A stretch of DNA of 64,000 nucleotides from positions 25,775,059-25,839,058 of the forward strand of contig NC_089276.1 in NCBI RefSeq assembly GCF_963678975.1, in the 5' to 3' direction. Origin of the DNA: Dysidea avara (lineage: Eukaryota > Porifera > Demospongiae > Dictyoceratida > Dysideidae). A program made the position numbers and the translations under genes. Under the pieces are notes generated by a model, which worked only from the letters and a program-made list of their open reading frames with translations, was not told where the DNA came from and did no database searches. Positions 35,294 to 46,654 of the stretch are shown here, one piece after another; the first letter of the stretch is position 1, and each line of letters opens with the position of its first letter.

Positions 35294-36930
35294 GTTATAC
35301 TGTAATGTCACTATTGCTGCCAAACATGACATCACTAGTTACACACTGTAGAATGATAATGTCACTATATAGTTAGCCAACATGACACCATTATAGTTGC
35401 ACACTGTAGTGTGATAATGTCACTATAACAATAGTTACCTAACATGACACTACTAGCTATGCACTGTTTGGTAATAATGTCACTACATGACACTACTACT
35501 TACACACTGTAGGGTGATAATGTCACTACAAGACACTACTAGCTACACACTGTAGCATATATGACACTACTAGTTACACACTTTAGGGTGATAATGTCAC
35601 TACAAGACACTACTAGCTACACACTGTAGCATGACACTACTAGTTACACACTGTAGGGTGATAATGTCACTACAAGACACTACTAGCTACACACTGTAGT
35701 ATAACACTACTAGTTACACACTGTAGGATGATGATGTCACTACATGACACTACTAGTTACAAACTGTAGGGTGATGATGTCACTACAAGACACTACNNNN
35801 NNNNNNNNNNNNNNNNNNNNNNNNNNNNNNNNNNNNNNNNNNNNNNNNNNNNNNNNNNNNNNNNNNNNNNNNNNNNNNNNNNNNNNNNNNNNNNNNNNNN
35901 NNNNNNNNNNNNNNNNNNNNNNNNNNNNNNNNNNNNNNNNNNNNNNNNNNNNNNNNNNNNNNNNNNNNNNNNNNNNNNNNNNNNNNNNNNNNNNNNTGAC
36001 ACTACTAGTTACACACTTTAGGGTGATAATGTCACTACAAGACACTACTAGCTACACACTGTAGCATGACACTACTAGTTACACACTGTAGGGTGATAAT
36101 GTCACTACAAGACACTACTAGCTACACACTGTAGTATAACACTACTAGTTACACACTGTAGGATGATGATGTCACTACATGACACTACTAGTTACAAACT
36201 GTAGGGTGATGATGTCACTACAAGACACTACTAGCTACACACTGTAGCATAACACTACTAGTTACACACTGCAGGGTGATGATGTCACTACATGACACTA
36301 CTAGTTACAAACTGTAGGGTGATGATGTCACTACAAGACACTACTAGCTACACACTGTAGCATAACACTACTAGTTACACACTGTATAGGGTGATGATGT
36401 CACTACATGACACTACCAGTTACACACTGTAGGGTGATGATGTCACTACAAGACACTACTAGCTACACACTGTAGCATAACACTACTAGTTACACACTGT
36501 ATAGGGTGATGATGTCACTACATGACACTACCAGTTACACACTGTAGGGTGATGATGTCACTACAAGACACTACTAGCTACACACTGTAGCATAACACTA
36601 CTAGTTACACACTGTATAGGGTGATGATGTCACTACATGACACTACTAGTTACACACTGTAGGTTGATGATGTCACTACAAGACACTCCTAGCTACACAC
36701 TGTAGCATGACACTACTAGTTACATACTGTAGGGTGATGATGCCACTACATGACATTACTAGTTACACACTGTAGCATGACACTACTAGTTACACACTGT
36801 AGGGTGACGATGTCACTACATGACACTAATAGTTACACACTGTAGGGTGATGATGTCACTACAACACACTACTTGCTACACACTGTAGGGTGATGATGTC
36901 ACTATATAGTTACGTACCCAACATATATGA
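35294..36930 (+). repeat. Central tandem array, left-oriented half
   Basis: The basic unit is about 43 bp, GACACTACTAGTTACACACT plus GTAGGGTGATGATGTCACTA and a few bases. It is interspersed with a truncated unit of about 27 bp (GACACTACTAGCTACACACT plus GTAGCAT). From about 36365 to 36700 a higher-order period of roughly 115 bp (45+43+27) repeats three times. Confidence 0.9.
35797..35996. other. Assembly gap of 200 N flanked by identical sequence
   Basis: Exactly 200 N. The 235 bases before it (35562-35796) are the same as the 235 bases starting right after it (35997-36231), including rare unit variants such as TTTAGGG and GTAGTATAAC. This suggests overlapping contig ends and not missing sequence. 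Confidence 0.85.
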
Positions 36931-36939
36931 CACTAGTTA

Positions 36940-38253
36940 TTGTGGCATGTTGGGACATTACATCACCATACAGTGTGTAACTAGTATTAGCTGTATTGCC
37001 ATGCTGTGAGATTATCACCCTACATTGTGTAGCTAGTAGTGTCATGTTGGGTAACTATAGTATAGTGACATCGTCACTCTACAGTGTGTAACTAGTAGTG
37101 TTGTGTAGTTACATCATCACCCTACAGTTTGTAACTAGTAGTGTCATGTAATGACATTATCACTCTACAGTGTGTAACTAATATTGTCATGTAGTGACAT
37201 CATCGCACTACAGTGTGTAACTACTGAGTAGCGTCATGTAGTGACATTATCACTCTACAGTGTGTAGCTAGTAGTGTCAAATGGTGACATCATCACCCTA
37301 CAGTGTGTAACTAGTAGTTTCATGTAGTAACATCTGCACCCTACAGTGTGTATAATAACTAGTAGTGTCATGTTGGGTAACTATTGTTATAGTGACATCA
37401 TCACCCTACAGTGTGTAGCTAGTAGTGCCATGTATTGACATCATCACTCTACAGCATGTAGCTAGTAGTGCCATGTATTGACATTATCACTCTACAGTGT
37501 GTAGCTAGTAGTGTCAAATGGTGACATCATCACCCTACAGTGTGTAACTAGTAGTTTCATGTAGTAACATCTGCACCCTAGAGTGTGTATAATAACTAGT
37601 AGTGTCATGTTGGGTAACTATTGTTATAGTGACATCATCACCCTACAGTGTGTAGCTAGTAGTGCCATGTATTGACATCATCACCCTACAGCGTGTAGCT
37701 AGTAGTGCCATGTATTGACGTCATCACTCTACAGCGTGTAGCTAGTAGTGTCTTGTAGTGACATATTATCACCCTACGGTGTGTAACTAGTAGTCATGCT
37801 ACAGTGTGTAGCTAGTAGTGTCTTGTAGTGACATCATCACCCTTCAGTGTGTAGGTAGTAGTGTCACGTAGTGACATTATCACCCTACAGTGTGTAACTA
37901 GTAGTGTCTTGTAGTGACATCATCACCCTACAGTGTGTAACTAGTAGTGTTATGCTACAGTGCAGTAGTGTCTTGTAGTGACATTATCGCCTTACAGTGT
38001 GTAAGTAGTAGTGTCATGTAGTGACATTATCACCCTACAGTGTGTAAGTAGTAGTGTCATGTAGTGACATTATTACCAAACAGTGCGTAGCTAGTAGTGT
38101 CATGTTAGGTAACTATTGTTATAGTGACATTATCACACTACAGTGTGCAACTATAATGGTGTCATGTTGGCTAACTATATAGTGACATTATCATTCTACA
38201 GTGTGTAACTAGTGGTGTCATGTTTGGCAGCAATAGTGACATTACAGTATAAC
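36940..38253 (-). repeat. Central tandem array, inverted half
   Basis: The same units in reverse complement (TGTAGTGACATCATCACCCT and so on). The flip lies at CCCAACAT, spacer, ATGTTGGG (36918-36955). A duplicated block within this half (about 37240-37440 and 37480-37680) shows recent tandem expansion. Confidence 0.9.
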
Positions 38254-39089
38254 CTCTATATAATTAATATTATATTAATTTAACAGACACTTTGGGACCA
38301 ACCAATTGCAAGTTTGTTGATATTTTACTGTTACAAGGAGGTTATCCTATCTCAGAGGTAATAGGGACCTAATACACTGATCAATAAGCACCTTCATAAT
38401 ACAGTTTAACACTGTTTCCAAGGTAGCTACAGAGACACATAAACAAAGCTAAACACAACAATGATTATTTAGAGGCACTCAATACGGAAAAAGTTAACCT
38501 GAATTGCCATTATAAATAAACACCAAGTGTCGCATGTTTCTACCTTTTGTTTCATCAAGATAGTTTGCAATTTTTTTTTTTGCATAATTCAGCCAAAAGT
38601 GGTGCCCCACCTACTCCAACACCCTTATATCACCCTACATGGTGTACAGTAGCTAGTAGTGTCATCTTAGGTAGTAGTGTCATCATTGGGTACATTATCA
38701 AGAGTTTGAACGGTGTAGCTCCGTATTATGCAAACCCCAGTAACAAACCGTAAGTATAAATTGGAATTCTTAACAAAGCTCTGGATGAACTATACAACAC
38801 TATTTCATAGCACACATTACACGTGAAAAGTCAAGTTTGTCACAATATCATTTAGCAGTATTAGGAAACAGTTCTCAAGAGTATTGATGACCTGCAGTAC
38901 ACATGATAATAAGCAGCAACACAGAACAGAATGTAGCTTACATTGAGAAACACTACACTGTGTCTAGCATGGTTCGAATCGACCATCTTGTTCCTTGGTG
39001 TCTTCTCTATAACACATACATCTCCAGATTCTTATAGCACACCTACAAAGTTAGAGTTGAACATGATATAACAAAATGGAAAATGGAGA

Positions 39090-39310
39090 AAGCACATGCA
39101 CACACATACTTTTGGACTACATTATCCAACATGCACACACGCACATTAACAAAGCAAAAAAAAAGCAGAGCCATGTGAAGCACAGCTGCAATGCTTGCCA
39201 GCCAGTAAACCAGAGCTGGGATGCCTGTGCACTACTCAGGAGCTTGAGCTTCAATAAACCACAGGAGAACTGTCCGAGTCTCACGGAGAGAGGTTGCAGA
39301 ACTATACAGT
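39090..39310 (+). repeat. SINE-like dispersed repeat (right arm)
   Basis: Mirror copy of 34230-34440 and relative of 58920-59130; begins in a CA-rich tract. Confidence 0.5.
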
Positions 39311-39759
39311 ATTACCATACTGTAGGATATACATTTTAAAATGCAATCCGTTACAGTGACTGTATATTGTTTCACTTCCACAGAGTTTCGAATGAGACCA
39401 AAAAGCTGCTAAAGACCAAATGGCCTTGCTTCATGTCGGATTTGTCAAACCCAATAAATGTGTATAGCATATAAGTACACTCACCAGCAGTAACATGTAA
39501 TTCTTGGGTGTCCAGTAGCATGTCTGTAAAAAAGAGATGTAATAAAAATTAGACTCTGGGATGGGTGTGAAACTGCAGTATGCAAACTATAGACACTACT
39601 ATAGTACATGACACTACACAGAGAAACATGTAGTGAGAGACACATGTATCCATGTATCACATACACAGAGACACATGTAGCAGCATTACATTATGACTAC
39701 ATGTGTCTCTGTGTACATGTGTCTACTGTTGCTAAACTACATGACACTACTATAGCGTG

Positions 39760-40208
39760 TGTGGTGTGTGCGTGTGTAGTGTGTGTGTGTAGCATGTATG
39801 TGTAGGGTATGTGTGTAGTGTGTGTGTGTGTGTGTAGTGTGTGGTATGTGTGTAGTGTGCGTGTGGTGTTCGTGTGCATGCCTTAGTGTAGTGTGCGCGT
39901 GTGTGTCTCTGTGTAGTATGTAGAAAGTCTGTGTGTAAGGTATGTGTGTAGAGTGTGTGTGTGTGTGCAGTGTACCTGTGTGTGTAGTATGTGTGTGGTG
40001 AGTGCAGTGTGTGTGTGTGTGTGTGTGTTTGTGTGTGTGTAGTGTGTGCACCTGTATGTAGTGCAGTGTGTGTCTCTTTGTAGTGCGTAGCATGTGTGTG
40101 TAGTGTGTAGAGCGTGTGTGGTGTAATGTGTATTTGTGTAGTACGTGTGTATGTGTGTATGCAGTGTGTGTTTGTGTGTGTTTCTGTGTGTAGTGCAGTA
40201 TGTGTGTA

Positions 40209-40285
<77 letters not shown>

Positions 40286-40353
40286 CTCTGTGTAGTGTGT
40301 AGCAAGTGTATGTGTGTGTGTGGTGGTGTGTGTGTAGTGTGCATGTGTGTGTG

Positions 40354-40393
<40 letters not shown>

Positions 40394-40480
40394 TGCAGTG
40401 TGTGTGCGTGTGTGTGTAGTGCAGTGTGTGTGTGTGCAGTGTGTGTGGGTCACTGTGTGTGTGCATGCCTATCTACTTAT
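39760..40480. repeat. Complex (GT)n microsatellite (right arm)
   Basis: Mirror of 33027-33785, with different tract lengths. All overlapping long frames are translated repeat. Confidence 0.95.
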
Positions 40481-40529
40481 CTATGTTGGTCCATACGCAC
40501 CTACGTGAGCAAAATCGTTAAATGATAAA

Positions 40530-40890
40530 AGCAGCTTGTACGTAAGAAAAGCGAAATGAAGTTTGTAATAAACAGTTACGAGTAAACTTTGTGATTTCTT
40601 TCTGGCAGGCTGAAACATGGGTGACACGACTCTCCTTAGACTTTTTGATTTACTTTCTCTTCAAGTTTTACAGGCATTTAATAACTGAAAAACATTGGTA
40701 CAGGCCTTGTAGACTTCCAGGAATAGCTTATCCCTTTGAGTTGAAAGTGGGTATGTCCCTTACGAACGTGAATGAAAATGAAGAGCAGCTTTGAGGCTTT
40801 GTTGAGAGGATTGGCGAGAAAAAACATGATAGTTAAACTATAAAACAGTTTAGAAGATACTTCTGTGCATAACATGCCATCTAGCATTAA
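40530..40890 (+). repeat. Dispersed segment X, copy 3 (right arm)
   Basis: Same segment as at 2075-2460 and the inverse of 32606-32965. The 67-codon frame 40591-40794 is identical in translation in both arms, but this follows from arm identity. Confidence 0.85.
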
Positions 40891-41821
40891 TTTTACTCTT
40901 CCTGTTATACCACGTCATCACTAACACAGTTAGGTGGGCTACATTTCAAAGGTCCCAAAAGAGTTTCATTCACAATTACAAGTGGGGGTACTTTGTACAG
41001 AGCCATTGGAAGGGATAAGCTTTTGAGATGTTTGCCATGAAGACAGCAGGAGAAAATTCTGTTGGGGAATGCATTTTCACACTTTTAGATACTTACCTAG
41101 CTCTGGTTTTATTTTCACAACCAGATCTGGAGTGTTCGTGAAGAGAAACTGTGCATGCTTCTACATAGAAAGATAGTTAACAAACAAGTCTTACCAGAGA
41201 TTTCTCTTACTTTCTTAACGAGGAAAATCTCAAAAGTTATCCCTTCTAATGGCTATCTGTACAAACAATCCCCACTCTTATTGCCATTTTTGTGCTATGA
41301 TGTAATTGTGGATAAAGCTCATTAAATAACTGGATGGGACGGACTTGTACTGGAGCACACTGAGAGTGAACTTTAAACTTACAAGCATGCACTAAACATG
41401 TCACAATGCATGGCCAATCTTAGGGAAGAATAATTCACTACCATGAAACTTGACAATGATACAATATACAAATAGAATTTGTGACATAAAAGATCTAGAG
41501 TAGTAGAGAAGTCAAGGGCATTATGTAGTGTGGAGAACAACTATCAAATGAGTATATTCATACTTTCATTTAACAGTTAAAAAAACTTACACTTAGAATT
41601 TTTCTCGGGTATGTGATACCAGCGCTCTATCATCTGGCTACAAAAAAATAAATCAAGTGCATTACACTGCATATACCGTATAGCCTAAATATTTCGAGGG
41701 GAAACATTTTTTTTGCTGATTGTGCAGTGTTGGGGGGGGGGGGGGGGGGGGTGGGGTATCAGCAAAATTTTATCCTTGAAATATTTAGACCTCCCATAGA
41801 GAGTAACACATTTGGGTAGTA

Positions 41822-42387
41822 CAGTGGAACCTGTGTTACGGTCAACTGGATTAAGCGGTCACCTTTGTATAACGGCCATGGTCACGAGGTCCCAAATATT
41901 TTCCATTACAAATGTATGCATTGTGGTCTGCATTAAGCGGTCACCTGTCTAACGCGTATAACGGCCAACCAAGAATTTGCCCATGAATCACTGTATACAT
42001 AACTTTCTTCTTCGTATAGCGGTCGCTACCTTTTATGGTGGCTTGTTAAGCAAATTGCCTGGCCCCACGGCATCATTTCAATTAATGCGCAATTATCACA
42101 CTTCCTGCCTTTCAATGAATACTATATAATCTATCAGTCTTCATTGCTTAATCGTATTCAATAGCTATAACCAACATCCATAACAGGCTCACCTTGCCAT
42201 TTCTGTACTAAAATATTACTACATTGCGGTTGGCGCGAGCCTCTTTATAATAATTACTCATTTATAATGGTTATAGCCACTAAAATGTTGCTGACCACCT
42301 TATGCAGGTTTTCTCTATAACAGCCACCTGTATATAAAGGCCAGATATATCTGGTCCCAAGGTGACCATTATAGACAGGTTCCACTG
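41822..42387. mobile_element. Pogo-like MITE with TA target duplication (right arm)
   Basis: 566 bp, the same length as its mirror at 31119-31684, with TA on both sides and CAGTGGAACCTGT ends. A poly-G run near 41732-41751 just outside it is far longer than the matching run in the left arm. Confidence 0.8.
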
Positions 42388-42570
42388 TATTTGTGAAAAT
42401 TTTACCTTTAGCAACACTTAACCCTTAAACCTGCATAATCAAGAAAACTGGATTTAAACTTAATAAATACGCATGCCTTGCATAGAGCGCTGTAACTTTC
42501 GAAGCATCCATTCTATGGCTATGCGATTTACATTATTCTACTTGTGATGGAACAAGGATTAAAATGATAC

Positions 42571-42786
42571 CTAGAGTTTTACCCTAATGTTACATGGTGA
42601 GGCCATGAAAATAACTTTTTGGTAGGGAACATGCAAACTTTTTATTACATACCTCTGTAAAATGGTCGATGACTCGATGGTAGTTGCTCCTATCACCTTG
42701 CAGTGACTTCCATTGGACTTGTTGTGAATTTTTGTATCAGGCAATATATGATTTACGTGAGTAATCCCACAATCAAAAGTAAGCAT
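42571..42786 (-). other. Exon-like open frame (right arm)
   Basis: 71 codons beginning MLTFDCGITHVNHILPDT. The left-arm copy is interrupted by a C-to-T change that makes a stop. No family recognised. Coding status is unproven. Confidence 0.3.
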
Positions 42787-43969
42787 GAATTATGAAACAC
42801 GGAGACTTGACTTGTCGATGTTCATCACTTCATAATAAGTAAGCCACTGTAGTTACAGTGCTCCTCCAAGTAGCCCAGTGGACACACTTTTTAAATCTAT
42901 GCGTGTTTGTAGGCTGTAAGAATTAAGTTATCTCACCTAGTGTCACCATGCGAGTCCATATTGTGTAAACATGCATTTTCGAAAAGCAGATTTAAGGGTT
43001 AACCTTGAAAAGAAATATTTAGGCTATACCTAGTAGTAATACCCCCACCTTTGATGTTGGCCATGAAAAACAAATTTATAAGGTGTCTGTATAAGGAATA
43101 AGGCATCTGCTCTAGTACATTGCCTGCCTTATGATCTCAGGGTGGTTGACGATCCACAAAAGTTGGATTTCTTACCAAGAGTGTACCTTGACCCTTGACT
43201 TCTACATACAGCAAAAACTTAAATGAAAATTTCAACAATTTGTTTGGATAAAAGCAACTATTAAACTTTCGTGCTGTAAAGTTTCCCACCCAAAGCTTCT
43301 TTTTCCTAGGACCTTCGGTGATTATATCAGACCATGTATGGAATTATTGATAAACACCACTTGTCACCCTTAATCACTCACAAACCTTAATGCACTAGTT
43401 TGTAATGTACCGGACAGTAAACCAGCCACGTCTCAGGATATTAAACTAAAATTTTAACACAAGATAGATAAGCACCCAATACCTTATTTAAGCTATTAAA
43501 CAGAAAATAAACCAAAAAGGTAGGTTTCCAAGATCACGTTACAATTATTGAATGTAAAAGTGCTACTTGAAATGATGCTTGTACCGTCCTATGCCAAAAA
43601 TCCCTTGTTTAAAGGATGAAGATCGTACAATACAGGATACATTAGAGTGACACCTCCTTGACAGTAGGTAGTATAGGCATGCTGTCTACTTCTAATAACG
43701 ATACAGTCGAGTCCTTTGTGGAGACTTAAACCCATATGCATGCCATACAATGGTGATGGGATAAGGTAGAGGTTTAACCAGTTTGTATACAATGCATTTA
43801 TTGCTCTTTCTACTCCACAACCCACATTTTTAAAAAAGCTGGTAGCCAATACTACTGGGTTCATTTTTTTTGCGCGATTTTTTTTTGAAATATAACAAGT
43901 AAATAAACAAGAAACAGCAATTGAAGTACATGTGATGGAAGCATGCACCTGACCCTCACACATTGCAAG

Positions 43970-44160
43970 GTCAAGTGCTGCGATAGTAACTGGACTGGCA
44001 GGGTTACAGTAAAGAAAAACTGGTGGAGCATCTAATCCAGGACACTACACTACTGGTCTTTCGAAGCAGCAGGCAGAAATGCTAACCTCTTGTAAGCAAT
44101 ACTAGCCGCACCTCCCATTCCCCCGAAAAGTAGGGAATACCAATGGGGTGAAGGAGCCCA
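43970..44160 (-). pseudogene. Decayed retroelement ORF tail (right arm)
   Basis: Mirror of 29342-29530, with the same frameshifted FTPLVF, YKRLA and SFSLL motifs. Confidence 0.65.
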
Positions 44161-44734
44161 TTTCAACATCACTCACTATAATATAGCTAAGATCAGACCG
44201 ACTTTCTTCTTTTGTGTGTGGGTGGGGAATAAGTGATCTAGTACACTTCCCATAGAATTTCTGTGTAACGTTTCACCAGCTCTATGGTGGGTGCTGATTG
44301 GCCACTTATTCCGCACTCACACACTAAGAAAAAATTCTGTCTGGTCTACGCAAGACTACCATAGCCACGCCAACTGGTGCATTTTATTTAGAGAAAGTAG
44401 TCTGGTACCACACTAGCCTTTCAAAACAATATAATCTCAACGTGTGTATCTACTTATCCTACTTACCTTTAGTCTGTTTGAGCAGTTTTCTCTGTGTGCT
44501 GACCACTCCTTGGGGGTAGACTTGAGTTCTGGACAGAGCCTGGTACCACTACATCACGTGCGTACTGAATGAACGCTAAATTTTTAATTATTTGCCATGT
44601 CAGGAACAGAGGAAATTAACGCCTCGACGTGTTAACAAACCAGGTCAGCAGTGTTTATAAATTCTTAAACTTTGAGCATTGAAACTTATGCAATTGGAAT
44701 TTGCGAATTCCATTTGCCTAATGTCCTAGTGAGC

Positions 44735-44799
44735 AAACGGTAAAGTAAATAGGCGCTTCGCGCGCGCAGCGCGCAAAGCGCCTATTTACTTTACCGTTT
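44735..44799. repeat. Right boundary hairpin
   Basis: AAACGGTAAAGTAAATAGG, CGCTTCGCGCGC and their inverse. One palindrome only, without the third half-copy seen on the left. The tip sequence differs (CGCAGCGCGCAAAGCG), showing independent change. Confidence 0.95.
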
Positions 44800-44839
44800 G
44801 TAATATTAGACTTATAATTGGCCCCAAAATACACGGATC

Positions 44840-45829
44840 GTGTAACTATATTACCACTTCCTGTGAACCAAAACAAATATAATAGGAAATGAAATATATA
44901 TTATAAGTTTGGCTTCATTGAAATCTGTCAATTTTAGAAGTATACCATTGTTTGAAATGAGGAAATATTACCACTGAATGTGATATGTGTAGAATTAGTG
45001 AGAATTAAACAGGCACACATTGTGGGTAGTTCATGTCTGAAGAACTAGTTTTGTGTAAGCGTATGTATCAATATCATTGCACCAACAGAGTTAGAAGCTC
45101 AGCAAGTTTGCATTGTTGGCTTCTTCATGTAAGGTCAGCTGTGTTAGAATTGAACTTATGATGATATACAGGTTAATGTAACATCAGAAATTATTAGTAA
45201 GTATACAGCTGAAACAGTTAACCTGATCCCTACCATAAACATTGTACTTTGCAACTAACATATAATATTTCATGTTATCTATACCACATGTAGCAGGATA
45301 TCTTGCAGTGTTGATATACACAAGTTTATGGTGAATGTAAACTAGTAAGGTAGCAAACAACATGAAAATATGAACATCCATGCAGAACATCAATTCATCA
45401 TGCACGTGCAAGTTTGGTGTAAAGTGTTTCAGCACATTCTATAGGTATCAACAGGAAATCAGGTCTGATTGTAGAGTACTGAAGAAGTGATGACTTACAA
45501 TGTTTTGTCCCGGAAGTGATATAGTTGAAATTCACAAGAATTATGTACCTAAAAAAATGTGCCTTGAAAGTATGTAATTTGAAATCAGGTGCTATTGTGT
45601 AGTTACTGTAGCAAAAATTGACATAGAAGTTCAAAAAGTACATGTTACATTCTTAACATCTTAATAAGCAGCTCATGTAGGGGAGTGGATAATAATAGGT
45701 GCACATCAAATTAAATTGCACAGCACTAGCTATATGTACATGTTCTCATTGCATTACTCATGTATATTGTTGAATATCACTGTGTATCATGTATCAGTTA
45801 AGACTGATCTGATACTACTTATTTATTTT
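44840..45829. other. AT-rich right flank of the giant inverted repeat
   Basis: About 44950-45180 is a diverged direct copy of about 26675-26890. Minus-strand frames at 45184-45643 show no recognisable motif. Confidence 0.4.
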
Positions 45830-46390
45830 TATTGTATTAATTACTGGACAGACAGAATAATTGATAGCTAGCTATGTCCAGGGGACCAGAAGTTACAAAT
45901 CAATAGTTACAACAATAATCATGTAATTTAACTAAAAACTGTTCAACAGTGGGAAATTCGATTGTTTCAACAGGTAAGTTATTCATTGTTTTGGGAAAAA
46001 GCTGAATTTGTATGAATTGTATGGTTCTTACTGAAGGAGTGATGAAATGAAGTGGATGTTGGTGGCATGTAGGTTAGGAGGTGGTGGAAAATATGAAGGA
46101 ATTTTTAAGGCAGAGTGATCATTATAGAACATTTTTAGCCTTGAAATCTTGAGTCGATGTGATAAGATGGGCCGCTGAAGGTCTACAAGCATAGATGTAA
46201 TACCACTATTCCAATTGTAGTTGGATGTTATCAATTGGGGTCCCATACTGATGATGCATATTCTATAGGGTAAGGTGGACCATGGTGATAAAAGCCATAC
46301 ATTTGTATTGATGTATACAGTATGTTTAAACAAGTAGGCCCTTTCTTTAGTACATACATTGTCACTACAAAATATGTACTGTTACAGTTT
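45830..46390 (-). pseudogene. C-terminal fragment of a LINE reverse transcriptase
   Basis: In shifting minus-strand frames: PIEYASSVWDP, then LVDLQRPILSHRLKISRLKM, IPSYFPPPPNLHATNIHFI, and further down NLPVETIEFPTVEQFL. This is the standard C-terminal end of a CR1/jockey-like LINE protein. There is at least one frameshift, the catalytic palm is absent, and AATAAAAATAAATAAG on the minus strand near 45818-45833 fits the 3' tail. Confidence 0.75.
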
Positions 46391-46650
46391 ATCAAGACAC
46401 ACGGTAGTGTGTCGTGCGGCCCAAGAAGCCGGCGCGCCACACCGTGAGTATATTTACAGGAAGAAAGTAAACGCGATTTTCACACCTTTGTAGCTCCGTG
46501 ATTCCTTATCCGATTGAAACCAAAGTTGCTACAGAAGTGCCGGCTAGGTAGGGGAGTCCACATTCCAAATTTAAAGAAAATCGCTCCAGTCATTTCCGAG
46601 ATACGAGCGGCCAAAGTTTGGGTTTTTTTTCTTTGTTTTTTTCGGTGGGG
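46391..46650 (+). repeat. Repeat fragment with GC-rich inverted ends
   Basis: CACGGTAGTGTG and CACACCGTG enclose a GCGGCCC, GCCGGCGCGCC core (46400-46446). A conserved-looking stretch with CTCCGTGATTCC, CCGATTGAAACC and ATTTCCGAGATACGAGCGG follows. Much more GC-rich than its flanks; probably an inserted element. No protein is claimed. Confidence 0.5.
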
Positions 46651-46654
46651 ACTA

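Larger units (their letters stand above)
28636..44839. repeat. Giant inverted repeat (palindrome), arms of nearly 8 kb
   Basis: The outer ends GATCCGTGTATTTTGG (28636) and its exact complement (ending 44839) are paired. From there inward every landmark is mirrored: hairpins 28676/44735, reverse-transcriptase tail about 29342/44160, MITE 31119-31684/41822-42387, segment X 32606-32965/40530-40890, CA tract about 33027/40480, then a tandem array that flips near 36936. Two sampled stretches gave 2 differences in 56 bases near the end and 1 in about 125 further in. Outside the ends, GTGTCA (28630-28635) and GTGTAA (44840-44845) could be a faint target duplication. It could be a foldback-type element or a segmental inverted duplication. 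Confidence 0.9.

Noticed and set aside
35300..38250. CRISPR-like array
   Set aside because: The regular short units are a contiguous tandem satellite without unique spacers, in an animal genome, and flip orientation at the centre.
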